The notes under the pieces were generated by a model that was given only the letters and a program-made list of their open reading frames with translations, did no database searches and had not been told where the DNA came from. From assembly GCA_002432865.1 (NCBI GenBank), contig DJGX01000001.1, positions 62,001-126,000 on the forward strand: DNA of 64,000 bases. The letters are read 5' to 3'. This document shows, in pieces, positions 21,870 through 31,915 of the stretch (position 1 is its first letter; the number at the start of each line of letters is the position of its first letter). Both the position numbers and the translations under genes were made by a program. This DNA comes from Cloacimonetes bacterium UBA5835 (GTDB taxonomy: Bacteria; Cloacimonadota; Cloacimonadia; Cloacimonadales; Cloacimonadaceae).

Positions 21870-24797
21870 TTGAAAACAGCTATTATTATTAAAGGTGCTC
21901 AGGAACATAATCTAAAAAATATAGATTTAACAATTCCACGCAATACCCTTGTGGTCTTTACAGGTGTATCCGGTTCGGGAAAATCATCTTTGGCTTTCGA
22001 TACACTATATGCAGAAGGCCAACGTCGTTATGTAGAATCTCTTTCTGCTTATGCAAGGCAGTTTTTAGGGCAGATGGAAAAACCTAAGGTTGATTACATT
22101 GAAGGTCTTTCTCCTGCAATTTCTATAGAACAAAAAACCACAAGTAAAAATCCACGCTCTACAGTTGGAACTGTTACTGAAATTTATGACTATTTAAGAG
22201 TCCTATTTGCTCGAATTGGAAAACAGTATTGTTACAATTGTGGTAGGCCTGTTGGGTCGCAGACTATTGATCAGATGATTGAACATCTGATGCAAAATAA
22301 AACGGGAACAAAATTGCAAATCCTTGCTCCCCTTGTACAAAATCGAAAAGGTGAACATAAAGATGAATTAGAAATGCTTCGTCAGGAAGGTTATGTGCGC
22401 GTGATTATCAATGGGCAGCTGCGCAATTTGGAAGAAGATATTATTCTGGATAAAAAAAGCAAGCACAATATAGATGTAGTAGTGGATCGCATAGTTATTA
22501 AAGAAGGCATTGAAAGTCGTCTTTCCGATTCTTTGGAATTAGCTTTAAAACTGGCAGATGGGATAATTAAAATTGATTATCCAGAAGAAAAACAAGAAGT
22601 TATTCTTTCAGCACAAAATGCTTGTCCCCATTGTCATATTGGTTTTGAAGAACTATCACCTCAGAGTTTTTCTTTCAATAGTCCCATTGGTGCTTGTACT
22701 CTTTGTGGAGGGCTGGGTTATAAACTTGAATTTGATCCAGATTTGGTAATTAGTGATCCTGGATTGAGTATTATGGAAGGTGCTGTTGCTCCCTGGGGAC
22801 GTTTAGAGGCTAAACAACATAGTTGGACAATGAATACAGTAAAGAATCTTGCAAGAGCTTTTGATTTTTCCCTTTCTACTTCCTGGAAGAATCTCCCGGA
22901 AATAGTTAAACAGCTTATTCTATATGGTTCCAAAGGTAAAAAGTTCAAAAATTCCTGGCAGAATGAAAATGGCAGAGGTGAATTCTTAATGCGTTTTGAG
23001 GGTGTAATTCCTCAACTGGAAAGAAGAATGAACGAAACAACATCTGAAGAAATGCGCCGATATTATCTTCAATATATCGGTGATAAACCTTGCCCTGCTT
23101 GCAATGGAAACAAATTGAAACCGGCATCCCTTGCAGTAAAAATTGCTGGTAAAAATATCAGTGACATAACAGCAATGAGCATCAGTGAAGCATATGACTT
23201 TTTTGCTGGTCTTCATTTGAAAGGAAATGAACTGCTGATTGCTGAAGAAGTTTTGAAAGAAATAAAGAACCGTTTGAGCTTTTTAAAGAATGTCGGTTTG
23301 CATTATTTAACTTTGGATAGAAGGTCTCCCACTCTTTCTGGAGGCGAAGCTCAACGCATTCGTTTAGCTAGTCAAATTGGCAGTCAATTAGTTGGTGTGA
23401 TGTATATTTTGGATGAACCCAGCATAGGTTTACACCAAAGAGATATTTCTAAACTTGTCTCTATGCTTTTGCAGCTTAGAGATTTAGGTAATACTGTAAT
23501 AGTTGTTGAACACGATGAATATACAATACGCACAGCAGATCAAATTGTAGATTTTGGACCCAAAGCCGGAATTTTTGGAGGGGAAATTGTGGCTTCAGGG
23601 GATTTGGAAACAATTATGCACCATCCAAAATCCTTAACTGGAGCATATCTTTCGGGAAGTATTAAAATCCCGACTCCCGAAAAAAGAATAAAACCTGATG
23701 CAAGAAAGCTTAGCATTATCAATGCGAGGCACAATAACCTGAAAAATCTTAATGTAGACATTCCTCTGGGACTTTTTGTGTGTGTAACAGGTGTATCTGG
23801 AAGTGGAAAAAGCAGCTTAGTAAATCAGACTTTATCTCCCTATCTACATAATCATTTTTATCATACATCGCATAAAGTTGGTAAGATGGATGAAATACGC
23901 GGGATTGAATATATAGATAAAATAATTACAATAGATCAACAACCTATAGGCAGAACCCCTCGTTCCAATCCTTCTACCTATGTTAAATTATTCGATCCGA
24001 TTCGCCAACTTTTTGCTCAGTTACCTGCTTCTAAAATACGAGGATATAAACCTGGCAGATTTTCCTTTAATGTAAAAGGTGGACGGTGTGAGGCCTGTGA
24101 AGGTGCAGGTGTAAAACAGATTGAGATGCACTTTATGGCTGATATTTTTGTAACCTGTGAGGTCTGTAAAGGAAAAAGGTATAATCAGGAGACACTTTCT
24201 ATTCGCTATAAGGGGAAAAATATTGCTGAAGTGCTCGATATGGATGTGCAGGAAGCAATCGAGTTCTTTGATGCCATTCCTGCTATAAAAAGTAAACTGA
24301 AGACCTTACAACAGGTTGGTCTCGATTACCTTAAATTGGGTCAACCTTCTCCCACTCTGTCTGGAGGCGAAGCACAACGCATAAAACTATCTCGGGAACT
24401 TAGTAAAGTGTCTACAGGTAATACTCTTTATGTGTTAGATGAACCAACAACGGGACTTCACTTTGACGATATTAATAAACTATTGAAGGTTCTGAAAAAA
24501 TTGGTGGCAATGGGGAATACAGTTATCGTGATTGAGCATAATATGGATGTGATAAAATCTTCTGACTGGATAATTGATTTAGGACCTGAAGGTGGTGATG
24601 AAGGTGGGAAGATAATATGTTGTGGAACTCCTGAAGACCTTATTAATTGTCCCAATTCTGCAACCGGTATACATTTACAATATCACATGCAAAAAGAAAA
24701 GGAACTTTCTTCAAATTCCTTATCTGAATTAGAAACAGAAATGAGACCTCGCAAAGTATCAACTAAAAGAAAAACAGATAAAAGCCAGGCATTATGA
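21870..24797 (+). CDS. uvrA: Excinuclease ABC subunit A
   Basis: This 975-residue damage sensor of nucleotide excision repair starts at TTG 21870 with GAGGTG 5 nt upstream; no ATG fits. It has two ABC ATPase modules: Walker A 'GVSGSGKSSLAFDTLYAEG' near the start and 'GVSGSGKSSLVNQTL' in the second half. It has zinc-finger cysteine pairs 'CPHC'/'CTLC' and 'CEAC'/'CEVC', and signatures 'TLSGGEAQRIRLA' and 'TLSGGEAQRIKL'. The C-terminal tail is Lys/Arg-rich. The length is normal. Its stop overlaps the next gene by 4 nt (ATGA), an unusual partner for uvrA. Confidence 0.97.
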   Translation: MKTAIIIKGAQEHNLKNIDLTIPRNTLVVFTGVSGSGKSSLAFDTLYAEGQRRYVESLSAYARQFLGQMEKPKVDYIEGLSPAISIEQKTTSKNPRSTVGTVTEIYDYLRVLFARIGKQYCYNCGRPVGSQTIDQMIEHLMQNKTGTKLQILAPLVQNRKGEHKDELEMLRQEGYVRVIINGQLRNLEEDIILDKKSKHNIDVVVDRIVIKEGIESRLSDSLELALKLADGIIKIDYPEEKQEVILSAQNACPHCHIGFEELSPQSFSFNSPIGACTLCGGLGYKLEFDPDLVISDPGLSIMEGAVAPWGRLEAKQHSWTMNTVKNLARAFDFSLSTSWKNLPEIVKQLILYGSKGKKFKNSWQNENGRGEFLMRFEGVIPQLERRMNETTSEEMRRYYLQYIGDKPCPACNGNKLKPASLAVKIAGKNISDITAMSISEAYDFFAGLHLKGNELLIAEEVLKEIKNRLSFLKNVGLHYLTLDRRSPTLSGGEAQRIRLASQIGSQLVGVMYILDEPSIGLHQRDISKLVSMLLQLRDLGNTVIVVEHDEYTIRTADQIVDFGPKAGIFGGEIVASGDLETIMHHPKSLTGAYLSGSIKIPTPEKRIKPDARKLSIINARHNNLKNLNVDIPLGLFVCVTGVSGSGKSSLVNQTLSPYLHNHFYHTSHKVGKMDEIRGIEYIDKIITIDQQPIGRTPRSNPSTYVKLFDPIRQLFAQLPASKIRGYKPGRFSFNVKGGRCEACEGAGVKQIEMHFMADIFVTCEVCKGKRYNQETLSIRYKGKNIAEVLDMDVQEAIEFFDAIPAIKSKLKTLQQVGLDYLKLGQPSPTLSGGEAQRIKLSRELSKVSTGNTLYVLDEPTTGLHFDDINKLLKVLKKLVAMGNTVIVIEHNMDVIKSSDWIIDLGPEGGDEGGKIICCGTPEDLINCPNSATGIHLQYHMQKEKELSSNSLSELETEMRPRKVSTKRKTDKSQAL

Positions 24798-26953
24798 GTT
24801 ATCAGCGTTTCAGTTATGCTCCGCCCACGGCAGGAAAACATTCAGTTGGTATTGCAGGTGATTTTAGTTCCTGGGAAATTATCTCTATGGAAGAAAAGGG
24901 GGGAGTACATTATCTTGCCTTAGAACTTCCACCAGGAGTTTATCAATATAAATTTGTAGTAGATGGTTCCTGGATTCTGGATGAAAATAATCCCAAAAAG
25001 GTTCCTGATGGTTTTGGAGGATATAATTCTCTGTTGGTTGTTGAACCTGTTACGGAAGTAATAACTTGGGAAGATATAATGGCTGAACTCGCGAATAAAA
25101 CTCCAGAAAAGTTTTATCAATTCTTTCGTTCAAAGGAAAATAGCTATGAGTTGCGTTTCTTCTGGTATCCAGAATTGTCAGATGCAATTTATCTGCTATA
25201 TAATAATCAGCAAATTCAGCTTGCACACATCGGCCAAACTCCTTTATATGAGGTATTTTATTGTTTATTCGAACATTGTGGCATTTTTACTTTTCGCCTA
25301 AAAATCCAATATCAGAATATGTTTCTGTTTTTCGGAGCTGAGGGCTTTTCTGAAGCTGAAGAAGATATAACTCCTATTGAAATAGAACTAAAAGCTATCT
25401 CCATTTTTTCCATTCCAGATTGGGTTGGCCACAGTATAATTTATCAGATATTTCCCGATCGCTTTTATAATGGAAATAAGGATAACGATCCCGATTTCAG
25501 AGAATGGTATTATGAGGATTGTAGAACTCCACCTTCCTCCAGTAAAATTCTTTCTCCCGAAAAGGAATATTATCATATGGTAGATGATTGGTATGATATC
25601 AATGGCTTGAAACAAAGTCCTTGGCAAAAAAAGGGGGTGCCGGATTTTTATTCTTTTTATGGGGGTGATATCGCAGGTGTTAAACAAAAGCTTGATTATC
25701 TACTTGATTTAGGTATAAATGTTATTTATTTCAATCCGCTGTGGCAAGCGAAATCTAATCATAAGTATGACAGCGCAGATTATCATAGTATCGATCCCCA
25801 TTTTGCTACTACTCAGGAAATGATAGATTTTGTAAAGCTAGCTCACGAAAAAGGAATAAGAATCATTCTGGATGTAGCTTTTAATCATACGGGAGAGACA
25901 TTTTGGGCTTTTCGTGATTGCGTTGAAAAAGGTCCAAAATCCCCTTACTGGAATTGGTATGATTGGAAAAAATGGCCTCTACCCAAACCTCTTCCTCCGG
26001 ATTTTAATCCTAAAGATTATTATCAATGTTGGTGGGGTATTAAAGATATGCCGGATTTGAATTATGACCTTGCTCTACCGCATCCTGAAGAAAATGCTGT
26101 TCGCAATATAAAGGAAGCACATCCTAATGCAGCTTTGGTTGATTATCTGATGTCTACTGTTCGCTGGTGGTTAATTGATATTGGGATTGATGGTTTCCGG
26201 TTAGATGTTCCAGATGAAGTTCCTTTCTGGTTTTGGGAACTGTTTCGCAAGGAAGTAAAAAAAGCTAAACCCGATGCTTGGATAGTTGGTGAAATCTGGT
26301 ATGAAGCAAGACAGTGGGTTTCGCCTCTCTATTTCGATTCCGTGATGAATTATGCATTCTTTAAAAATCCGGTAATCGAGTTCTTTATTCTTAGCTTGCT
26401 AAATAAGGAAGAATTCTGCCGAAAAATAGAATCCGGACTCGCTCTATATCCTTTCCATTCCTTAAAGGCAATGATGAATCTTTTAGGGAGCCATGATACA
26501 CCCAGGATTTTTGAGATAAGTAAAGGAGATGTTAAACGCCTGAAACTAGCAATTGCTTTTCAGATGTGTTTTATTGGAGCTCCTCATATTTATTATGGAG
26601 ATGAAATTGCTATGGAAGGAGGCAAAGATCCTGATAATAGAAGACCTTTTAACTGGAATTGGGAAAATAATCCGGTAGCTGGTGACTTAAGAAACTTCTA
26701 TAAAGAACTAATTTCTATCCGTAAAGCTCATCCTACTCTTTGTGAAGGACATTTTGCTTTTATCCCAGCTCCAGATAAAATAATTGCTTTTCAGCGGGAA
26801 TTGAAAGGTGAAAAAATTCTGGTTTTCTTGAATACCGAAGCAGAATCAATAGCTATTGATATCCCAGAATCCTCAATATTACTTTTAGGGAAGATAGCAG
26901 AGAGGAATTATATATTACCTCATTCTGCATTGATTTTATCAGAGTTGAAATAG
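24794..26953 (+). CDS. Cytoplasmic GH13 alpha-glucanase with N-terminal CBM48-like domain
   Basis: This 719-residue protein has no signal peptide. Residues 1-85 resemble glycogen-binding CBM48/AMPK domains ('GIAGDFSSWE', 'PPGVYQYKFVVDG'). A second beta domain runs to about 205. The (beta/alpha)8 barrel has 'NVIYFNPLW', 'DVAFNHTG', nucleophile Asp471 ('GFRLDVPDE'), acid/base Glu500 ('VGEIWYE') and Asp568 ('GSHDTPR'). The best fits are neopullulanase, cyclomaltodextrinase or maltodextrin glucosidase, hydrolysing maltodextrin or glycogen fragments in the cytoplasm. Translation is coupled to uvrA by a 4-nt overlap. Confidence 0.88.
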   Translation: MSYQRFSYAPPTAGKHSVGIAGDFSSWEIISMEEKGGVHYLALELPPGVYQYKFVVDGSWILDENNPKKVPDGFGGYNSLLVVEPVTEVITWEDIMAELANKTPEKFYQFFRSKENSYELRFFWYPELSDAIYLLYNNQQIQLAHIGQTPLYEVFYCLFEHCGIFTFRLKIQYQNMFLFFGAEGFSEAEEDITPIEIELKAISIFSIPDWVGHSIIYQIFPDRFYNGNKDNDPDFREWYYEDCRTPPSSSKILSPEKEYYHMVDDWYDINGLKQSPWQKKGVPDFYSFYGGDIAGVKQKLDYLLDLGINVIYFNPLWQAKSNHKYDSADYHSIDPHFATTQEMIDFVKLAHEKGIRIILDVAFNHTGETFWAFRDCVEKGPKSPYWNWYDWKKWPLPKPLPPDFNPKDYYQCWWGIKDMPDLNYDLALPHPEENAVRNIKEAHPNAALVDYLMSTVRWWLIDIGIDGFRLDVPDEVPFWFWELFRKEVKKAKPDAWIVGEIWYEARQWVSPLYFDSVMNYAFFKNPVIEFFILSLLNKEEFCRKIESGLALYPFHSLKAMMNLLGSHDTPRIFEISKGDVKRLKLAIAFQMCFIGAPHIYYGDEIAMEGGKDPDNRRPFNWNWENNPVAGDLRNFYKELISIRKAHPTLCEGHFAFIPAPDKIIAFQRELKGEKILVFLNTEAESIAIDIPESSILLLGKIAERNYILPHSALILSELK

Positions 26954-27136
26954 AGTTGCTTATAGATAGTGAAAATATATTGATGCTGAAATAAAATTCG
27001 AGAAAAAGTGATGCCTAAGCTGTTCAGCAAAAGAGAACATGGGATGTATCGATAGATTGTTGGATAGAAAAGTAATTCAAATATCTTGACTTCAAACCAG
27101 CAATGGTAAAATGATAATATAGAATAAGGAGTATGA

Positions 27137-29281
27137 ATGTGCGGAATAGCAGGTATATATAATTTTAGTAAAGAGACAGTTATTTTAACTGAAGTAACTG
27201 GAAAAAAAGGTATATTAAATACAGAACCAGCAGGTTTAAGTAACGACATAGATAATTTAGTAAAAATAGAGGGTGGTTATAGACAAAACGGAGCTAAGGC
27301 AATTCTATTAAAGAAAATGACTGAAGCAATCAAGCATCGTGGTCCTGATGATGAGGGCTATCTAATAAAGGATAAAAATGGAATCAGATCTTATTCAGGA
27401 ATGGATTCAACGGAGGAAATAAAATCGTTATATCCTTTATTTAATTCAGAAATAACTACTTTAGATAACCTTTCTAAAAAAGCTGTGGGAAAGACAGTTG
27501 GAGCAGAGAACATAATCTTGGGAATGGGCTTCCGCCGATTGAGTATATTGGAATTGAAACCGATTGGTCATCAACCGATGTATGATAAGGAACTGGGCAT
27601 AGCAATTTGTTATAATGGAGAAATTTATAACTATCTTGAACTGCGTGAAGAGCTAAAGAAGAAGGGCTATAAATTTTGTAGTCAGAGCGATACAGAAGTA
27701 ATAATAAAAGCATATCACTTTTGGGGTGAAAATTGCGTGCAGCATTTTAACGGAATGTGGTCATTTTCTCTATGGGATGAGAAAAAGAACTTGCTATTAT
27801 GTAGTCGTGATCGCTATGGGATAAAACCATTTTATTATGCGGTTCAGAATGGAGTTTTATATTGGGGGAGTGAAATTAAGCAACTTATGCTCACTCCGAT
27901 AGACAAAACTCTAAACCAAGCAATGATATGGCGTAGTATGAAGATAAATTCTATGCTGGTTTATGATGATGAGACCTATTGGCAGAATATACACTGTTTA
28001 AAACCGGGACATAATTTGATAGTAACTAACAGTAAGGTTATTGTAAAACAATATTATGATTTGGATATAACAAGTTTCGAAACTTCTCAGCTATCTTTTA
28101 ATGAAGCAGTTGAGCAATATCGAAATATCTTTCTAGATTCCATTGCTCTACAACTTCGCAGTGATGTAGAAATTGGAGCAACTCTTTCGGGAGGAATGGA
28201 CTCTTCTGCAATCGTGTGTTCTGCAGTGCATCAAAAGAAAGAGCCGCTTAAAACATTTTCATCTTACTATGCTTTCCCTCCAGAATTGGATGAACGCAAG
28301 TGGATAGAGAAAATTATTAAAGAAACTTCCTGTGCTTCATATTTGATTAGCCCTAAAGCTAATGATGCTATAGATTTATGGGAGAAATTAACATTCTTAA
28401 ATGATCTACCTTTAGCCGCAGGTTTTGTATCGCAAAATGCAGTTTTGCAAGAAGCTCATAAACAAGGGATTAAAGTTATACTCTCTGGTCAGGGATCAGA
28501 TGAGCTATCTGCTGGGTACAGACATTCTCTATATCGCTATTTTGCTGATCTGATAAGAGGTGTGCATATTAGTAGACTAGGAAAAGAACTTCCGGGATAT
28601 TTGAAAAAAGACAATCGGGCATTTTCCAAGCTGAGCAAAATAGTGCTTTCTACTTTTTTACCAGAATCCTCACTATATAATTTGGAGTTTTGCTATTACC
28701 GGTTTGAACCTTTCACGCGTTCTTTTACAAATGAAGCTGAAATTTCCTGTGGTGAGCAGATATTAAAAAAGATAGTAGATATAAAAGCTTCGCGGCTTTC
28801 CAATTTCTTATATAATATGGTGCATACTACTTCTCTGCAAACTCTGTTGCATTTTGAAGACAGGATGGCAATGGCGAATTCTATTGAAAGCAGAGTTCCT
28901 TTTCTGGACTATCGTTTAGTTGATTTTGTTTTTTCGCTTCCTTCTCAATATAAAGTTAAACCCCCTTATACAAAAGTAATTCATCGGGCTGCAATGAAAG
29001 AACTGATTCCGGAAGAGATTTATCAGCGCACAGATAAAGGGATTTTTTCTTCACCATTTTATCAGAGTTGGATGAAACAAGAATTAAAACCCTATATATC
29101 AGATATTTTTGCCAGTAGTACCTTTAGGCAGAGAGGATTATGGAATTTGCCCAAGATTAATCATTTTTGGCATAAATATTTAGGGGGAGATAACAGTCAG
29201 GTGGAAATGTTATATAATGTTGTTGCCCTAGAAATATGGTTTCAACAGTATGAAAATCAATCTACAGGAGGATTAAAATGA
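27137..29281 (+). CDS. asnB: Asparagine synthase (glutamine-hydrolysing), long form
   Basis: This 714-residue enzyme starts MCGIAGIY, giving the Ntn nucleophile Cys. The glutaminase core continues with 'KHRGPDDEGY', 'YNGEIYN', 'SDTEVI' and 'CSRDRYGIKP'. The synthetase half has the PP-loop 'LSGGMDSSAIV', then 'LSGQGSDELSAGY' and 'ESRVPFLDYRLVDF'. Two insertions lengthen the N-terminal domain: about 45 residues after MCGIAGIYNF and about 50 residues after 'EGYLIKD'. These are not in classical AsnB. Such long forms sometimes amidate glycan or peptide precursors instead of aspartate. AAGGAG precedes the ATG. It overlaps the next lipoprotein gene by 4 nt. Confidence 0.88.
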   Translation: MCGIAGIYNFSKETVILTEVTGKKGILNTEPAGLSNDIDNLVKIEGGYRQNGAKAILLKKMTEAIKHRGPDDEGYLIKDKNGIRSYSGMDSTEEIKSLYPLFNSEITTLDNLSKKAVGKTVGAENIILGMGFRRLSILELKPIGHQPMYDKELGIAICYNGEIYNYLELREELKKKGYKFCSQSDTEVIIKAYHFWGENCVQHFNGMWSFSLWDEKKNLLLCSRDRYGIKPFYYAVQNGVLYWGSEIKQLMLTPIDKTLNQAMIWRSMKINSMLVYDDETYWQNIHCLKPGHNLIVTNSKVIVKQYYDLDITSFETSQLSFNEAVEQYRNIFLDSIALQLRSDVEIGATLSGGMDSSAIVCSAVHQKKEPLKTFSSYYAFPPELDERKWIEKIIKETSCASYLISPKANDAIDLWEKLTFLNDLPLAAGFVSQNAVLQEAHKQGIKVILSGQGSDELSAGYRHSLYRYFADLIRGVHISRLGKELPGYLKKDNRAFSKLSKIVLSTFLPESSLYNLEFCYYRFEPFTRSFTNEAEISCGEQILKKIVDIKASRLSNFLYNMVHTTSLQTLLHFEDRMAMANSIESRVPFLDYRLVDFVFSLPSQYKVKPPYTKVIHRAAMKELIPEEIYQRTDKGIFSSPFYQSWMKQELKPYISDIFASSTFRQRGLWNLPKINHFWHKYLGGDNSQVEMLYNVVALEIWFQQYENQSTGGLK

Positions 29282-30162
29282 AAAACATAGTTAAAATAAT
29301 AGCTTTATGCTTTGTTCTAATTTCTCTTAGTTCCTGTAAACTTTTCAAAAGTCCAACAGTTACTAAAATTCAAGATGTGAAAGTTGTTTCAATAACCCCT
29401 GATAAAAGCACAATAAAAATATCCCTTATGGTGAATAATCCCAATTGCTATAAACTGAAACTGGATAAACTGGAAGTAGAGTTACTGAATAAAGACCGTG
29501 ACAAAGTTGGTTATGCTAATTTAGAGAAAGTTGTGGAAATACCCAAAAAGGCAGCTATGTGTATAAATTTTAATGTTGAGCTGGAAACGCGTCCGGTAGT
29601 GAGAATGATTAGTTCGCTTAACCAGAAAGTTCAATTTTTCATCGTAGGTAAAGGACACGGCAAAGTTAAGGGTCTTAGCAAAAAATTCTATTTTGATGAG
29701 CCTTACGAGCTGGATTTGAAAGAAGAATTAAAAAATATTATTCCCAAATTCAGTGTAGGTACCCAGAATCTGTTTAAAATCACGAAAACCAGCGTGGAGA
29801 AGATGAGCATCGGTCAAACCGAATTACATATCCATTTTATTATTTTGAATCCTTATGGCCTTACTTATAATTTAAAAGGTTTTCCTGCTGAGATTTATAT
29901 TGATGATAAATTAGCTGGAACGGGAAACCTGAAAAACCAGCTGAAATTCAATGAAAATATCTTCTCACAAGATGGGATAATGGTATTTAAACTAAATAAC
30001 TTGAAATCCATTTTTGGTGCTGTGAAAGGTGCGATTAAAGGTGAAATCAAATACTCTGTCAAAGGGAATGTAATTATTGATGCTTTTGGTATGCAAATAA
30101 AGCAGCCCTACTCATACCAGGATTCCTTACCTGTAAATATTGTGGAATTGATACTGAATTAA
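29278..30162 (+). CDS. Lipoprotein with tandem LEA14/WHy-type domains
   Basis: This 294-residue protein has a lipobox LSSC (Cys20). The mature part appears to be two LEA_2/WHy-like beta domains. The first (about 30-145) has 'ISLMVNNPNCYKLKLDKLEVELLN'-type strands. The second (about 165-290) has 'IHFIILNPYGLTYNLKGF' and 'IYIDDKLAGTG'. The Asn-Pro turn in each half is characteristic. Bacterial members are periplasmic or outer-membrane lipoproteins of unclear role, often stress-linked. It starts inside the asnB stop (ATGA), so the two are co-translated. Confidence 0.75.
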   Translation: MKNIVKIIALCFVLISLSSCKLFKSPTVTKIQDVKVVSITPDKSTIKISLMVNNPNCYKLKLDKLEVELLNKDRDKVGYANLEKVVEIPKKAAMCINFNVELETRPVVRMISSLNQKVQFFIVGKGHGKVKGLSKKFYFDEPYELDLKEELKNIIPKFSVGTQNLFKITKTSVEKMSIGQTELHIHFIILNPYGLTYNLKGFPAEIYIDDKLAGTGNLKNQLKFNENIFSQDGIMVFKLNNLKSIFGAVKGAIKGEIKYSVKGNVIIDAFGMQIKQPYSYQDSLPVNIVELILN

Positions 30163-30254
30163 AACTGATGCTTGTTTCGCTTTGACTATCAAAATGGTAG
30201 CGATTAAAAGAAAGTTCTAGTGTAGTGTATAAAATCCTGGAAGCACGATTTTGC

Positions 30255-30282
30255 TTGACATTTTCCTAAAAGCGCTTATTAT
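30255..30282 (+). promoter_or_regulatory. Sigma-70-type promoter for the TSP3-loop outer-membrane protein
   Basis: TTGACA (30255-30260) is followed after 16 nt by TATTAT (30277-30282), overlapping TTATAA. It lies 35 bp before the ATG, and an AAGGAG ribosome site follows. Confidence 0.55.
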
Positions 30283-30316
30283 AAATTGTAATGATACTTA
30301 AGCCAAGGAGATAAAG

Positions 30317-31912
30317 ATGAAAAAATATTTGTTTTTGGTATTGATTATATTACCTGTTTTCTTACTAGGGCAAGTTAGTAGTGAGGAAACAAATATTCCT
30401 GGAGATTCTATGCCAGAAGAAGAATCGGAATATCCGGAAGGAACTCAATGGGGTATGGGTGGCGCAGTTGGTACAGTAACAATTGATAATCGAACCTATT
30501 CCCAGATTCGTTTACAACCAGAACTTCAGATTGGTAAATTCGGAATTGGTCTGGATATTGATCTGATTATTGATGCTGAAGGTAATGTTCGTAAAGAGGA
30601 TTGGGATGAATTGCAGGATTATGTAAATAAATTTTTATATATTAGATTTGCGCAACGGAATGATCCCTTCTATTTTAAAATTGGTAGCATTCCAAGTTAT
30701 ACGCTGGGTAATGGTTTAATTTTCAACAATTATTCCAATATGATACTCTATCCAAGTGTGAAAAATGTAGGGGGTTATATAGGTGTTAATACCAATATAT
30801 CAGGTCTTGGTTTTGAAGCATACTCCCATAACATTCGCAAGAATGAAATTTTAGCAGGAAGAGTGCATATTCAACCTTTGGCAGCAACCAACATTCCTTT
30901 ACTAGAAAAATTGCGGTTAGGAGTTAATGCTGGAATAGACCGTGATCAAAATGCTAAATATGAAGATAAAGATGGTGATCATATTCCTGATATTTACGAT
31001 AAATTTCCCAAAGATAAAATGCGATATTTAGATACTGATAATGATGGCATTGCGGATGAAGATGATATAGACATAGACGGAGATGGTATTTTAGACCATC
31101 CTGATTATAACCCTTATATAGCACAAAACTTTCCTGGAATTGAAGATATCGCTCAGGGTTATAATTTGGATATTGTTATATTCCCCGATACAGCAGCCGC
31201 GTATAATAAAAAGGATGAAATTCTAATCTACAGTGCAGATTATCAGTTACCTTTAATTGAAACCGACCATTTTAACTTGGTTAATTATGGTGAACTAGCC
31301 AAAATCGACGGTTACGGGACTGGAATGATTTTTCCCGGGTTTAGCAGCAAATTCTTCATTTTTGACGCAAAAGTGGAATTCCGTAATTTTGGTGATCAAT
31401 TTATTCCAGGATATTTTGATAAACAATATGATCAGCAGCGAGCTGAAGTGAAACATATAGTTTTGGAGGAAAGCGGAAGCCAGTATTGGTTCTTAACTAC
31501 CAAAGAATCCAATTTGGAGAATGTTGAAGCTTCTCTTGGCTGGTTTGGCTATTTACGCGCTAATCTCTTTGATTTCATCTATCCCAAAATCGCCTATCAA
31601 GATATGTATGGGAAGAATAACTTTCTGGGAAAATCCCTATGGGGTAGTATTACTATAAATCCATATATGATTCCCAAATTGAAAGAAGCAACTATATACT
31701 ATTCACAAACCAATACTAACTATATAAATTTCCGATATCTACGTAATGAAAACGCTTACATTTCAGGACGCTTAGTTTATTCATTATCCGATAATGCAAA
31801 TCTAATTGGAAAATACAGCGAATTCTATACAGATATCAATTGTGACGGTAAAATTAAAGGTAATGATGAAGTAATTGAATCCTTTACTTTTGGAGTGGAG
31901 TTTCAATTTTAG
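30317..31912 (+). CDS. Outer-membrane beta-barrel protein with calcium-type TSP3 loops
   Basis: This 531-residue protein has a signal peptide (about 1-19) and an acidic linker. Many alternating amphipathic strands follow, and it ends in Phe ('GVEFQF'), as outer-membrane barrels do. Between about 213 and 262 lies a cluster of thrombospondin type 3-like repeats ('DKDGDHIPD', 'DTDNDGIADEDD', 'DIDGDGILDHPD'), which in other proteins bind calcium. The cluster would sit in one extracellular or periplasmic loop. I do not know the substrate. Its stop lies only 3 bp from the stop of the convergent manA gene. Confidence 0.7.
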   Translation: MKKYLFLVLIILPVFLLGQVSSEETNIPGDSMPEEESEYPEGTQWGMGGAVGTVTIDNRTYSQIRLQPELQIGKFGIGLDIDLIIDAEGNVRKEDWDELQDYVNKFLYIRFAQRNDPFYFKIGSIPSYTLGNGLIFNNYSNMILYPSVKNVGGYIGVNTNISGLGFEAYSHNIRKNEILAGRVHIQPLAATNIPLLEKLRLGVNAGIDRDQNAKYEDKDGDHIPDIYDKFPKDKMRYLDTDNDGIADEDDIDIDGDGILDHPDYNPYIAQNFPGIEDIAQGYNLDIVIFPDTAAAYNKKDEILIYSADYQLPLIETDHFNLVNYGELAKIDGYGTGMIFPGFSSKFFIFDAKVEFRNFGDQFIPGYFDKQYDQQRAEVKHIVLEESGSQYWFLTTKESNLENVEASLGWFGYLRANLFDFIYPKIAYQDMYGKNNFLGKSLWGSITINPYMIPKLKEATIYYSQTNTNYINFRYLRNENAYISGRLVYSLSDNANLIGKYSEFYTDINCDGKIKGNDEVIESFTFGVEFQF

Positions 31913-31915
31913 ACT

